From Heliocybe sulcata (lineage: Eukaryota; Basidiomycota; Agaricomycetes; Gloeophyllales; Gloeophyllaceae): DNA of 64,000 bases. Where the stretch lies: the NCBI GenBank assembly GCA_004369045.1, contig ML213510.1, positions 302,111 through 366,110 on the forward strand, given 5' to 3'. A model generated the notes under the pieces. That model saw only the letters and a program-made list of their open reading frames with translations, searched no databases and was not told where the DNA came from. Shown here in pieces: positions 22,542 to 33,332 of the stretch (the first letter of the stretch is position 1; every line of letters starts with the position of its first letter). The translations under genes were made by a program, and so were the position numbers.

Positions 22542-24090
22542 TTAGCTATCTGTATCCATCTTGATCAGCCCCTCTTCGTCAATCTGCAACGCATCCTGAG
22601 TGTGAATGCCGATGCTCGCCAAGTCCTCCAGCAACGCATCCACGTTGGGCGTGACGACGAAGCGTTTGTTGATTTCGCCCAGGACGCAGAGGCGCTTGGC
22701 CGCCATGTCGAGGTGGACGGCGTGTTGGAGGAAGGAGGGCTGTGTGGCCGCGGCGACGTCGAGGAGGATGCCATTGCCCAGGCGCATTCTGACAGCGCCG
22801 CTTGCATAGATCTCGAGCTGGCCGATTTGCCCGTCTAGCGTGGTGTTCGGTGCTTCTTGCTCTTTTGCCGGCGCAGGCGCTGGAGGCTTGGTGTCCTCTG
22901 CGAAAGAGACGCGCTTGCCTTTCGGGTCTGAGGGGTCGGGCATGTCGACGTCGATGGATACGGCGTCTGGTGGGGGTTGTTTTGACTGGAATGTGGGGAA
23001 CGGTTCGGGGAATTGGAAGAAGTATAGACGTTCCTGGGGGACACCGCTTTCCTGGCAGCAGCCATCGTATCAGAGGAAAGCGAAGCTTAAGGGCAAATAG
23101 AAATTTGATACGAACTTCTAGCTGTTCAGACTCTAGTGCGAAATCTTCTATGATGTCTTCGAGTTCCTCCTCGTCCTCGCTTTCACTGAGATCGACTGCG
23201 TTGGCGAGATCGACCTCGGCCGCGGCTGTCTCAGCTTCCTCTTCGACGTCCATGGCGTCCGGTTGAGCCACGCCTTCACAAAGGTTAGCAACGATGATAC
23301 ATCGTTCGGACGGACCGCGACATACCTTTGCCTTTCTTGTCCAAGTTTGCTTTCCCTTCTTTCTTGACCTTGGCTCCTTTCTTCCTCCTCTTCGCGTCGT
23401 CCTTGTCTTTCCTTAGACTCTCGGGTGCCATCCAATCCATTTGCCGGACATTATCCATATCAACAATCTCCACGCCCTCGTCCGGCTCAGAGTAGGCCTC
23501 CTCGTCCTCAACCTTCACGCGCTGGGCATCCTTGTCCGTCTCGCGCTTCAGCGTCGGCGGGGCAGAGCTGGTAAGCCCAGAGCCTAAAGAGGAGGCGCTG
23601 GGTCCCAGTGGTACAATGGGCGTGAAGTTGGAACGCGGTGCGCTTCTGCGGGTGGAGGAGCCGGCCAACGCAGGTCCCATGGCGAAGGGACCGCTGGCGG
23701 TCATTTCGACGGATGGAGGTGCGCCTCCGCGAGCGCCTCCACGTCCCCGCCCACGGCCGCGACCTTGCTCAGTAGGAGTGGGCTTCGGGACATGTTCTTC
23801 CTGTTGTTTTGGTGATGAGCAAGACCGAGCGGGAGTGACAAAGGACCGTACCCACTGGCTTCACTTCCCCTCTGCCAGACAGAATGAATTAGTGCAGTGT
23901 AGTATCCAGTAGGGTCACACACGCACCCCGATTTCCTTCTAGCCGGCAAAGTAGGAACAAATTTGAGTTTCTGTGTCCCCAGGCGAGTCACGTCGCTCTG
24001 CTTCTTTGCGAGACTGCCAATGGCTTTTGAGGGCGAGGGATCGGGAGATTCGTTTGAAGGCTGCGATGCAGGTGTATTGCCGTCCGCCAT
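22542..24090 (-). CDS. RPC53: RNA polymerase III subunit RPC4 (Rpc53)
   Basis: Start ATG 24090 (MADGNTPASQPSNESPDPSP). The N-terminus has the basic TQKLKFVPTLPARRKSG motif of RPC4. The long linker carries a Gly/Arg-rich patch and acidic tracts (DLSESEDEEELEDIIEDFA). The C-terminal RPC4 domain is clear: RLYFFQFPEPFPTF, GQIGQLEIYASGAVRMRLGN, GILLDVAAATQPSFLQHAVH, KRLCVLGEINKRFVVTPNVD. RPC4 pairs with RPC5 (Rpc37) in the TFIIF-like subcomplex of Pol III, which acts in promoter opening, termination and reinitiation. The phosphorylatable Ser/Thr-rich linker is the usual site of repression control in yeast; whether that holds here is inference. HPT1 is divergent, 185 bp away. Confidence 0.9.
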
Positions 24091-24275
24091 CTCGAGCGTT
24101 CAGCGAGTCTCGTCAACGCCGGACGCGATGAGCAGTGCCGCGGACGAAGTCGAAGAGAAGGTGCATTGCTCCGGTGACCTGACAGGTGGCCGTGGACAGA
24201 TCTTATCGCGGATTGATGGAATGATCGCCGCATAAAACTTTGCCGCAGTGAACAACGCCTTTCTCTGCGGCAACC

Positions 24276-25368
24276 ATGGCTGAACCAGAACATCTCGCAT
24301 TGACCTACAACGACATTCACAAGCTCATCAAGGTGTCGGCTGAGAAAATTGCGGAATTCAAACCGGATCTTTTTATTGCTATCGGTATGTATACAGAAAA
24401 CCGTTCAAACAAGTTTCTAATTGAGTGTATGTAGGTGGAGGGTAAGTTCCCTACCCGATTCTCTGGACACACTCTACATGTCCTATGCAGAGGATTCTTT
24501 CCTGCTCGTGTCCTGGTATGCGCGTCCTTAGATCAATGGCCATGCTCTGATCCACGTTCAGCGCACTTTCTTAAAAGATGCTTCGACGAAGCGGAACATC
24601 CCTATATATGCGATTGGCTTATCGCTATACGAGTCTCTTCCGGGGACGACTGCAGAGCAGATCGGAGCACAGGTTGTGCGGACCCAATGGCTGTGAGTAT
24701 GCGGAACTAGTGGGAGAAGAAGCAGCTAATGTGCGCAGGGGTCCTGAGACTCAACGGATCCTCCTTGGACGGAGAGCCCTGATTGTGGTCAGTAACTCCT
24801 TATTTGATATAAAACAGAGCGGGTTCCCAGACTCTGTGCGGTCTTCAGGATGAAGTGGATGATTCTCGCAAAACCCTCCAGTAAGCAAGGCAATTCCCGT
24901 GCAGTCCGTGCTGACTCGGAGACTGTGCCTCAGTTACGCTGTCTCGGAGCTCCAGAAGGATGTGCAGCGGGAGCTTGAGGGGCTCCCGCAATCCGAACGC
25001 GAGGCATTAGCTGCAAAAACCGAGTTTGCGGTCTTCGTCGTGCACAACAAGCTCAAGCCAAAATTAGGCGAGTTGCCATCCAACGTGCAGTGAGTCAGTT
25101 CTGCCAAATATATGGCGCAGCCCTGCTAAAGCCGACATCTTTCCCAAGGTACTTCGTTGGTGCCGACGTGGAGGATATCTGGTGAGAAAGTGTATGCTGG
25201 TTGCCCTGCGCGCTAACTAACGGGATTGGCTGCTACAGGCTCGATTATCCGTGGGAAGCAGAGTGAGTATCTTTCCGTGGCAAAACTGAGCGGAAATTTT
25301 ACTCTGCCTTTGTCAGGGACATCGACGAGCATGACCGTCTGGCGCAGGCTGGTAAGAAGACAGCATGA
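24276..25368 (+). CDS. HPT1: Hypoxanthine-guanine (xanthine) phosphoribosyltransferase
   Basis: Start ATG 24276 (MAEPEHLALTYNDIHKLIK). Exons read as 24276-24384, 24435-24441 (7 nt), 24491-24515, 24562 to about 24700, and further small exons including 25149-25181 (33 nt) and 25239-25262 (24 nt). The protein matches yeast Hpt1: FKPDLFIAIGGGGFFPARVL (glycine loop), RTFLKDASTKRNIPIYAIGL, ALIVDEVDDSRKTLQYAVSE (PRPP-binding motif), FAVFVVHNKLKPK, YFVGADVEDIWLDYPWEAED. It would convert hypoxanthine or guanine plus PRPP into IMP or GMP in the cytosol (purine salvage). The glycine loop is only in frame if the 7-nt exon is used. About nine exons in 1.1 kb is unusually fragmented. Confidence 0.9.
24435..24441 (+). 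other. 7-nt microexon of HPT1
   Basis: GTGGAGG, preceded by acceptor ATGTAG and followed by donor GTAAGT, between introns of 50 nt (24385-24434) and 49 nt (24442-24490). It supplies parts of three Gly codons in the IGGGGFFPAR loop. Skipping it shifts the frame. Confidence 0.85.
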
Positions 25369-25831
25369 GATGCGGCCAGTCGAGAGAGTGTCGCTGCCGT
25401 AGAAAGCTTTGTACGCATAGGTCGATGTATTGGATTTGTGGTACCGCTTGTCGCGCGGTGATCGACGTATCCATTCTTGCCGGGCAGCGTGCATTGCACG
25501 CGTCTAGAGCGAAGTCGTCAACTTCATCCGGCGGTGCACCTGTCGGAAGAAATTCATTATTTGTAAATCGTCGTAATCGAGCTGCTTCTGAAAGTCACTG
25601 CCTAATCTGCGGGGCGGGGCACTGCCCGCGATTGCTATCGCACCCGTCCTCTGACCTCCGCCTGCGCCGTCGGCGTTTCGGTCGTAGCAGCAAATCAGGT
25701 TCATTTACCACCGTCTGCACCGTTCCCGCTAGTTGGCTCTGAGTTATCGACCCCTAACTACTCTGACTCTGAGTGGGACGCGTTATTTAGCTGGGCAGCC
25801 GTTCCTCACGTTCTCCGGGTCCCTCTGAACC
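25369..25831. other. HPT1 3' flank and mitoferrin promoter, no gene
   Basis: About 460 bp between two plus-strand genes. Small open frames exist on both strands, but none has recognisable protein features or splice partners. Confidence 0.5.
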
Positions 25832-27137
25832 ATGTCACTCGATGTCTCGGACGAAGTCGAATACGAAGCATTGCCCACAAATGCGGGCCTTGGGGTGCGT
25901 AGTACAGACACCGTTGTGTGCTTAACTGCGGACCTGAACCAGTGGAACAGGTGAATATGCTTGCGGGAGCTCTGGTGAGTGCGGTCTAGCTATCGGAGTC
26001 GGTCAGACAGAACCAAGGCCGCGCGCGGACCCAGACCGGCGTTGACATGGGTTCAGGCAGGCATCACTGAACATGCGGTGATGTTCCCGGTGGACATGAT
26101 TAAAGTGCGTGACTGCGCAATATGGCATGGCATTCTGCTCAGGGGGCTTCAGACGCGAATGCAAGTCTTCGCGACGTCGCCGAGCGCGGTGTACACGGGC
26201 ATAGGGAATGCGTTCACGCGAATATCGGCAACGGAGGGCGCGAGGGCGCTATGGCGGGGGGTGTCGTCTGTGATTTTGGGAGCAGGGCCGGCGCATGCGG
26301 TGCATTTTGGGACGTACGAGGCCGTGAAGGAGCTGACGGGAGGGAATCGAGCAGGGAATCATTGGGCATCTACATGTGAGTGCTCTTCATCCACTCCGTC
26401 AACTAGGATGTCCAATGGCTCTACTGCACATTTTGTCCTCCCGGACTAGACGATTGAACTCACGTCTTTATACACGATATCTAGCGTTAGCAGGCGCAGC
26501 AGCCACAATCGCCAGTGATGCATTAATGAACCCGTTCGATGGTAAGTGCCCTTCACCCTGCCGTCTAGGACTCACTGCATACCGAAACTCTCTGCTTGCA
26601 GTAATCAAGCAACGCATGCAAGTACACAAATCGGAATTCCGATCAGTCTTCACCTGCGCCAGCACCATATATCGGAACGAAGGCCTGAGCGCCTTCTACG
26701 TATCATATCCCACGACACTTATGATGTCCGTCCCCTTCACGGCCGTACAATTCACCGTCTACGAACAACTAAAAAGATTAATGAATCCTACCGGGGAGTA
26801 CTCGCCTTTGGCGCATGTGGTATCGGGAGGGCTGGCAGGAGGGGTCGCTGCGGGGGTGACGACGCCATTGGATGTGGCGAAGACGCTGTTGCAGACGAAG
26901 GGAGGGTCGTCAGACCCCGAGATCAGGCGGTGTAGAGGGATCGTGGACGCGTGCCGGATTATACTGTTGAGAGACGGGGTAAGGGGATTCGCGCGTGGGA
27001 TGTCGCCACGGGTGCTGACACATATGCCGAGCAACGCCTTGTCGTGGCTATCGTATGAGTTCTTCAGTCAGTCGACTTTTGTTTTGTTGGTCAAAGATGG
27101 AACTGACCGTCCCACAGAGGCATTGATTCGGGAATAG
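25832..27137 (+). CDS. Mitoferrin-type mitochondrial iron carrier (Mrs3/Mrs4)
   Basis: Start ATG 25832 (MSLDVSDEVEYEALPTNAGLG), then a 24-nt exon 25951-25974 (VNMLAGAL), then AGITEHAVMFPVDMIKTRMQ, the first carrier signature (P-x-D/E-x-x-K/R). The second repeat has ALMNPFDVIKQRMQVH, the third GVTTPLDVAKTLLQTKGG. These three signatures at about 100-residue spacing make it a mitochondrial carrier. The EHAVMFPVD and NPFDVIKQRMQ wording is that of mitoferrins, inner-membrane carriers of ferrous iron for heme and Fe-S synthesis. The last intron splits the end: YEFF joins KALIRE and the stop at 27135-27137. Assignment to mitoferrin rather than another carrier is by motif resemblance. Confidence 0.85.
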
Positions 27138-27480
27138 CCTACGTCGCCTCAATGTCCTTCTAGCTTTCCAGCGCATACCATACATAATGCGCGCTTGCCT
27201 ATGGTGGGGAATGCTCCTGCTATTATCATAATGGGCACATAATATAGAGTCACGAAGGTGGACAATGCAATGTACCTACTAGTAGTCTGCCCTCAGATGA
27301 TGACTTGCTGATCGTCCCTTCCTTCCTGACCGTATCCCTACAGAATATTGACTTTGTTCAGCATTCCAATGCAGACAGAACGTGTCTGATAATCGTGAAA
27401 GCGTTCTACACGTGATAGGACGCGCCTCGCGTCGGGTCACAGTCACAGTCACCGTACTTTCTTGTTGAACGCTGACCATA
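27138..27480. other. Mitoferrin 3' flank and BRN1 promoter, no gene
   Basis: About 340 bp between two plus-strand genes. A CACAGTCACAGTCACAG-like short tandem run lies at about 27434-27452, close upstream of the BRN1 ATG. Nothing else stands out. Confidence 0.5.
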
Positions 27481-30478
27481 ATGGCCCCTGCACGACCGTC
27501 AAGAGCGAAGGCGCCGCAAGCACCCCTCTACAACGATGACACCGACTCAGGTGACGAGACTGAGCAAGAGACGCCTCGCCCGCAGCGCCAGGGCCTCAAG
27601 AAACGGCTCAGCGAGGTCTACAATCCCGATAATGACCACAGCTTCTCATCGGACCCGGGCAGAGCGCCCTTCAAATCGGTAAACGTCAACGATGACATGG
27701 CGGAGAAACGGAGGAGGAGGAAGAGCACGAAGGGTGGTGTGACGTTGGAGGAGAATGCAGAGGCTGGCCCGTCAGGGGAAGTTGCAGCAGAGTCGTCCAA
27801 GGCTGGCGCACAGGCAAGGCAGAAGCAGCCTTTGAACTCTGTTGCCCAAGTGCCCGCTGTGGATGTTCCATTGGATGTCATGAGCTCGAATTTTGAGGAG
27901 TGGATGAAGATGGCTACCGATAACGTGAGTTGCTCCTGTTCGACCGAGATTGATTCTGCGTCAGTCATATGATGCTATGGAGATCTTATCCTCTTGTCCA
28001 ACCCTCATCTACTCTGTGTTGTGCTCGGGGACTCGGGCATGATTAACGATGCTATATTCCCTAGAAAATCAATGCTACCAATTCATGGAACTTCGCCCTG
28101 ATAGACTACTTCCACGACATGTCCCTCTTGCGCAACACCACCGACAACTCTATCAATTTCCAACGCGCATCTTGTACGTTGGACGGGTGCGTCAAGATCT
28201 GGACAAGCCGAGTCGACAGCGTCGGAACAGAAACCGGAAAGCTCCTTAGCAACCTCGCCACAGACGGTCGACTGGAAGAAGAAGAGGAACCCACGTCGGA
28301 TAATCCTGACCACGATCCCTCCCAACCTAAAAAGCGGGCGAAAGCACACAAGGCGGAGTCGACGCTAGCCAAGAACGCAGCTCAGTTGCGCAGCAAGAAG
28401 CTTGACCTGGAATTCAGCGTCGACCCGTTGTTCAAGAAGACGTGCGCCGACTTCGATGAAGGTGGTGCCCAAGGTTTGCTCATGAACCACTTGAGCTTGG
28501 GGGTTGGCAGTGAAGGGAATATGCGAGTCATTTTTGATGCCAGTGATTCGATGGGCAAGACTGGCGATGAAGAGGAGGATGTCCAGGAACCCGAGGATGA
28601 GGTTGATTTGAGCTATCTGAGATGTAAGAAATATGCTCGTGGTTGTTTCAAGCATGACGTACTAACGCCCGTGCACGGCAGCCCAATTTCTTCCTGATCT
28701 GGACGTGTTGGAAGATAAGGCCATCTCGCATTCGTTAGCGAGCTTTTCCTTCTCTGCAGACTCATTCGCATTCGACGACGCCTTCATCAAGGATAGTAAC
28801 CGTGCCGCCGGACCTGCGCATGAGGACGACGACGACGATCAGAATGACTTTGGAGACTCAGGTGGTTATGATGCGCCCATGGACATGGGCGGCGCTGGTG
28901 AAGAAGACTTTTTCCAAGGAGACCAAGCCGTTGGAGATGATTACATCGGTGACATGCCCCAGGAGGACTTCGTCTCTGGTGGCGATGATAATTCTGTGCC
29001 TGCTGAAGGCGCTCAGGGTGCCCAGACGCGTCCGGGTGGATTTGTACCCTTCGATCCCCGCCGCCCGCCGAACGAGCGCGACCTGATCATGGCGATGACC
29101 GATACCGACGGGGATGGCATGGTGGATTACTTTGATCAAGCCTTCTTGAAGAACTGGGCTGGTCCTGAGCACTGGAAGCTGCGCAAGGTTGTAAGAAAGC
29201 GTGAGTACCTTGAGTGGAGCGCCGCAACGTACGCTGATATTCCCTTGTAGCTGATGCACCTGATGCTTCCGCTCCTAAACCCAGGAAGGAGAAGAAGGAG
29301 GCATTCAAGATAGACTTCCTGACCCCCGCTGAGAAGGATCTGAAAACTCGCTCCCAGGAGCTATTCGCGCCTAGCACCCGCGGCGCAGGTATCAACCTTC
29401 CGAGCACTTCCGGTGCCAAGGGAGGGGCGTCGCGTAAGACGAGTCAAGGTAAGAAGTCCAAGGACAAGGAAGAGAAGAAAGATGAGCACGTCCTACCGGA
29501 CGATATGCACTTCTCTAGCCGACAACTTATCACCTTGTTCTTGAAGCCTCAGTTCTCGGTACGTGATGCCACTCCACTACCTGGATGGTATTGTATACTG
29601 AACTGGTGAGTACAGTTAAGGATGCGTGGGCAACGCTCAATAGATGATCGGGCCGATGGTGAAGTGGACGAGAACTTCTGGGCTCAGGCAGCTGCGCAAC
29701 AAGCCGCGGGACGTATGGGTTCCGACGAGGCGGACGAAAGTGAGTCTGAGTCACAGCCGTGCCTAATTCTCTAAAGTAATGTGTGATCTAGCTGCCGACG
29801 GTGCTATTCCCTTCAATACTCAGTTCTTCCATGATGACTTTGATGATGGGCCTGGCTTCGATGACGTCGACGACGGCCTGGGGGGTTCAAGCGTAGAGCC
29901 TGGCGAGCAAGATCTATTGGCGGCTACTCAGGGCCACGCGCGTCGTGTCAGACCCGAGACTGTCAATTACGCGAAACGGGCTAAGCGCGTGGATGTCCGG
30001 AAGCTCAAAGAGAACATATGGAAGGGTCTTAGCATCGTTGTGCCAGAGGGGAAGGAGCAGGATGAGGACGGTGATGAGTCAATGGCAAGTGGAGAACCAG
30101 CTTCCAGTATTCGTTGCTTACATCTTGTTACAGGAAGTCGATAGAGACGAGGAAGGCACGGATCCGAAGGAGGGGCGGGTCTTCAGCTCAGTCATATCTG
30201 ACCTGCGCACTTCATATCCAAGGGAGAAGATGGAAGAGATCAGCACAAGTTTCTGCTTCATTTGTCTCCTGCATTTGGCCAATGAGCGAGGGCTAAAACT
30301 AGAGGTTGGTAAGGAGCCGGGGATAGACGCTCTTCCCGAAGATGAGGAGCAGCAAGAGGCTTTGAAAGTCGGCGACATATGGGATTTGAAGGTACGTCTG
30401 GGACCGCGGGCATCTGCTCCAAGGTTTCTGACTCTTTGGTAGGTTTATAGGGACCCAGATGCGACCCCCGCTGCATAG
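27481..30478 (+). CDS. BRN1: Condensin subunit Brn1/CAP-H (kleisin)
   Basis: Start ATG 27481. The N-terminal kleisin part is recognisable: SSNFEEWMKMATDNKINATN, SWNFALIDYFHDMSLLRN, NSINFQRASCTLDGCVKIWT, SRVDSVGTETGKLLSNL. Next come LDLEFSVDPLFKKTCADFDE and GGAQGLLMNHLSLGV, then acidic linkers, DMHFSSRQLITLFLKPQFS, and a C-terminal winged-helix part (ISTSFCFICLLHLANERGLK). The end VYRDPDATPAA follows a last intron, with the stop at 30476-30478. Brn1 bridges the Smc2 and Smc4 heads and binds the HEAT subunits in mitotic chromosome condensation. About eight exons. Length (near 800 residues) fits the family. Confidence 0.92.
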
Positions 30479-30735
30479 CGCTATGAGGCCGTCTTGGTTT
30501 ATCACCTGAGGATCTGTTATGTATTTTTCAGCTCTTCTACTCTTTGGCAACTCGGTTATACATCTCTGTATCGACTATCTTATTTATAATCTAACGATTT
30601 TCGTATTCGCATCTCAGGAGATTACAGGTCTGGGATGAGATAAAGAGATTGGTAATACAGGCAGGGAGAGACTAACGATACACTTTTCTATAGGAGCTAT
30701 ACGAGATACAGAGCGAGACGGGACGTTGTTTAGAA

Positions 30736-31183
30736 TCAGAAGGAGCCGATTACGGGAAGTCTCAGTGAGCTTTTCCACCACTTTTCCTTCACTTCCTCAC
30801 TCTCATGAGCTTTCCAAAGATTCTCGTACCGCGTGAAACAGCGTGCGCTGAGCTCAAGATATTCGGAGAAGGCCTGTGGAGGGAGTTCGAGCATTCCGTT
30901 TACTGGAATGCGAAAGATGTCGGTTGAGGGAAAGATTGTGAGGACATCGCGACTGGATATCCGGGCCTGAGGCACACTGGATGCCAAAAACAATCGATCA
31001 CCAAATGGTGCGTAGGTGTGCACGTCCAGCCACTGGTCGCGGATAGCATGGGTGCGAGTCGCTAGCAATTATCCAAGGTCAGCTGGGCAATTGGTACTCT
31101 TCTGCGTCGCGCTAGTACTGACCTTCTACTATCATAACTTGACGCTGAACTACAGCGACAGCAAGAGTGCCCTTGTCCATCAT
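30736..31183 (-). CDS. Small protein of unknown function (two exons)
   Basis: A two-exon reading frame of about 128 codons. Exon 1 (ATG 31183 or 31180) gives MMDKGTLAVAVVQRQVMIVE. A 60-nt-class intron with GTCAGT donor and TTGCTAG acceptor joins it to ATRTHAIRDQWLDVHTYAPF, then GDRLFLASSVPQARISSRDV, ILPSTD-like IFPSTDIFRIPVNGMLELPP and KWWKSSLRLPVIGSF. I do not recognise the family. No signal peptide, membrane span or metal motif is seen. Non-repetitive composition and a clean splice junction argue that it is real. It lies tail to tail with BRN1 (258 bp). Confidence 0.5.
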
Positions 31184-31928
31184 GATCGTCGTTGAAGAAC
31201 CCAATTATTGTGAACGAAAAGGGTATCTTTGAGAAAGAGACAAGAATACACAGTCGAAAAAGAGCGCTGCTCTCTTGGGAGAGACTTCGACGCCTGGAAG
31301 ACGGGTTGAAGTTGCGTCTCTCTCCTTGTCCCACTCTTCCTATTTATCCACGCCAAGCGTATTTGGTCCGACATCACTGAAATGCAGCGAGGATGAGCAT
31401 GGTGGACCTTGCAAACGGGAACAATGAGACGGCAACTGCAGGCATCTTGCAGGCGCGCGGTACAGTAGGCTTTCACGCTAGAAGCACTGACCAAACAAAA
31501 GAGGTGGAGGAAAGGGTACAAGGTCAGTACAAGGGGAAGCCCAAAATGGGTGGCGGTTGCCCTAAAGCGGCAACTGCAGAAGACATTGCTGCCGCGACGC
31601 CACTGGCTGCTGTCACTCGTCGGATGTACATCCGTCGAGAACGTGACTTGAAGTTGTTCTCTTGTAGGTCGCCGGGATGGTTATGGCGCAGTAAATAAAG
31701 GCAGTTGCAATGTGGTATACTGTATTCGTGACGGTTCAAGCACAAACGACTAGTCAAACGGACAGGAAAACTTGATGGCGAATCAAGCGAATATGAAATG
31801 GCAAGTATAGTACAACCAAGAAAGCAAGGAACAACGCAAGAAATACATCGAATGAAATGTCGAAAGAGTCTAGATCGGCAGCGGGAATTCACGACAGTAG
31901 AGACATCATGCAGGGCTCGCGGAAAACT
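31184..31928. other. Region between unknown small gene and the agaricomycete-type gene
   Basis: About 745 bp. It contains a plus-strand open frame (31393-31698) that has no recognisable features and is not accepted as a gene. T-rich and A-rich stretches around 31700-31860 fit the 3' flank of the minus-strand gene. Confidence 0.4.
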
Positions 31929-33332
31929 TCATAGCCCTCGTCGGTAACTTGGGTGCAGACGCAATTGTGGCTGCCAAGAACCCTTGGAGACTTGGTGAAG
32001 ACTGACCAGAATCAGGTCGTGAAGTTGGATCCCATATGACCCTACTTTCCACTGCGGCTGGCCGTCTTCGTCCATCTCCTTGTCGTACATGGCCTGTGAA
32101 CTTGGTCAATACTCGCCATCGAGTAAGTCGTGCTCGAGGTCACATACTTTGATGAATTCCTCGATCCGGCGGGCCACTTGCTTCGCGAGCTTCTGGCGCG
32201 TAATCGGCCCGGGCTGTGATTTCCAGTTCTTTGTCGGGATCTGCTTGCTCCAGGCATCGTAGCCCGGCCACTGAAAGTTACAATCGTGAGTGAGTGAGCC
32301 AATTTTGCGACAGAATTCGTTACATACGTTGATACGGATCGAGACGGAAGGACCGCAGTTGATGAACACCTCGTCATCCTTATTCACCAGCTCTCCAAGA
32401 TGCCCGACTAGAGCTTCACGAACAGAGATGCCGTCCTCACTTGCGCCGGTCATCCGGAACGTAATAGGCAGGTCGAAGCGAATCTCGTCAATGTAACGCT
32501 TCTTGTCATTTGCGGCCTGAGGACGGTACATCTTCTGAGGCACCACGCCCGGAATTCTCTGTTGCCCTTCCTTCCAGATTCTTGACTGGTCCTGATGGGT
32601 GATAGGCTGGAGAAGAAGACGTCACGAGGAGGAGGAGGCTGTATTCGAGCGAGCATCTAACCTGGGTTTCCAGAGGCTGAGTAGGGCCAGCCTCTATGAC
32701 CATTGGAGACATGGCCGATACGTATATCTGCGTCGATGAAGGAGAAATCGGCGACTGAAATTTCGCCCTGAAAGGATCAGTGGCGTCTACCAGAGTCGAT
32801 GAACTTGGAGGCAAGCTTGCAGAAGGCGACTCTTCAAGCCCGGGACTGCGCATCGAACCAGGGTACATGAGAATACCCGTCTGTACAGTGAGATTGTTCT
32901 GTCGGTGAGAGGCACGAGCATCGAAGCGGTGTGCGGCCGGGCTGTGTGGGTATTGCCCCCAGTGGTGGTTCCATGAAGCATCCGACCATGACTGGGGGTA
33001 TACTTGACTGGCTGACACAGGCGCTGGGTGATACGGCTGTTGGATGGCAGGGTCGTGGTGGTACAAGTGCTTATATACGATTTGGGTGAGGGAGGCCCAG
33101 CGCGTCGTCAAAGGAAGAGACATACATCAAACTCTTCTTGAGAATGTCCGCCTTGCAAAGGGTGAAGGCTGTATGCTCGCTCTCCTTCCAAAGCGATGTC
33201 GTATTCAGGCGGGCTCCCAGAAGAGTGTGCTGCACTTGAGGTGCCAACTCCGGTACCGAGTCTAGAGCCAACGTGAGTTGGGGATGTAACAAGAGGGCGA
33301 GCGACATACTCTTCGAAGCCGTTGAACGACAT
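31929..33332 (-). CDS. Uncharacterised protein of an apparently agaricomycete-restricted family
   Basis: Start ATG 33332 (MSFNGFEEYVARPLVTSPTH). The N-terminal half is disordered and rich in Ser, Pro, His and Tyr. The conserved C-terminal half starts after an intron: RIPGVVPQKMYRPQAANDKK, RYIDEIRFDLPITFRM, then VREALVGHLGELVNKDDEVF, GPSVSIRINWPGYDAWSKQI, PTKNWKSQPGPITRQKLAKQ and QVSKGSWQPQLRLHPSYR. I recall similar wording (YIDE-RFD-P-I, S-IR-WPGY--WS-QIPT, SKGSWQP) in many agaricomycete hypothetical proteins, but know no function. The globular part is about 170 residues with conserved Trp and Lys residues; no catalytic motif is evident. Five exons or so. Function should be left as unknown. 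Confidence 0.7.

Noticed and set aside
22802-23266. Long plus-strand frame opposite RPC53
   Set aside because: Arg/Ser-rich antisense shadow of the acidic tracts of RPC53.
31393-31698. Plus-strand open frame of 101 codons starting with ATG
   Set aside because: No recognisable domain, no splice partners, and the composition does not look like a conserved protein. It lies between two better supported minus-strand genes.
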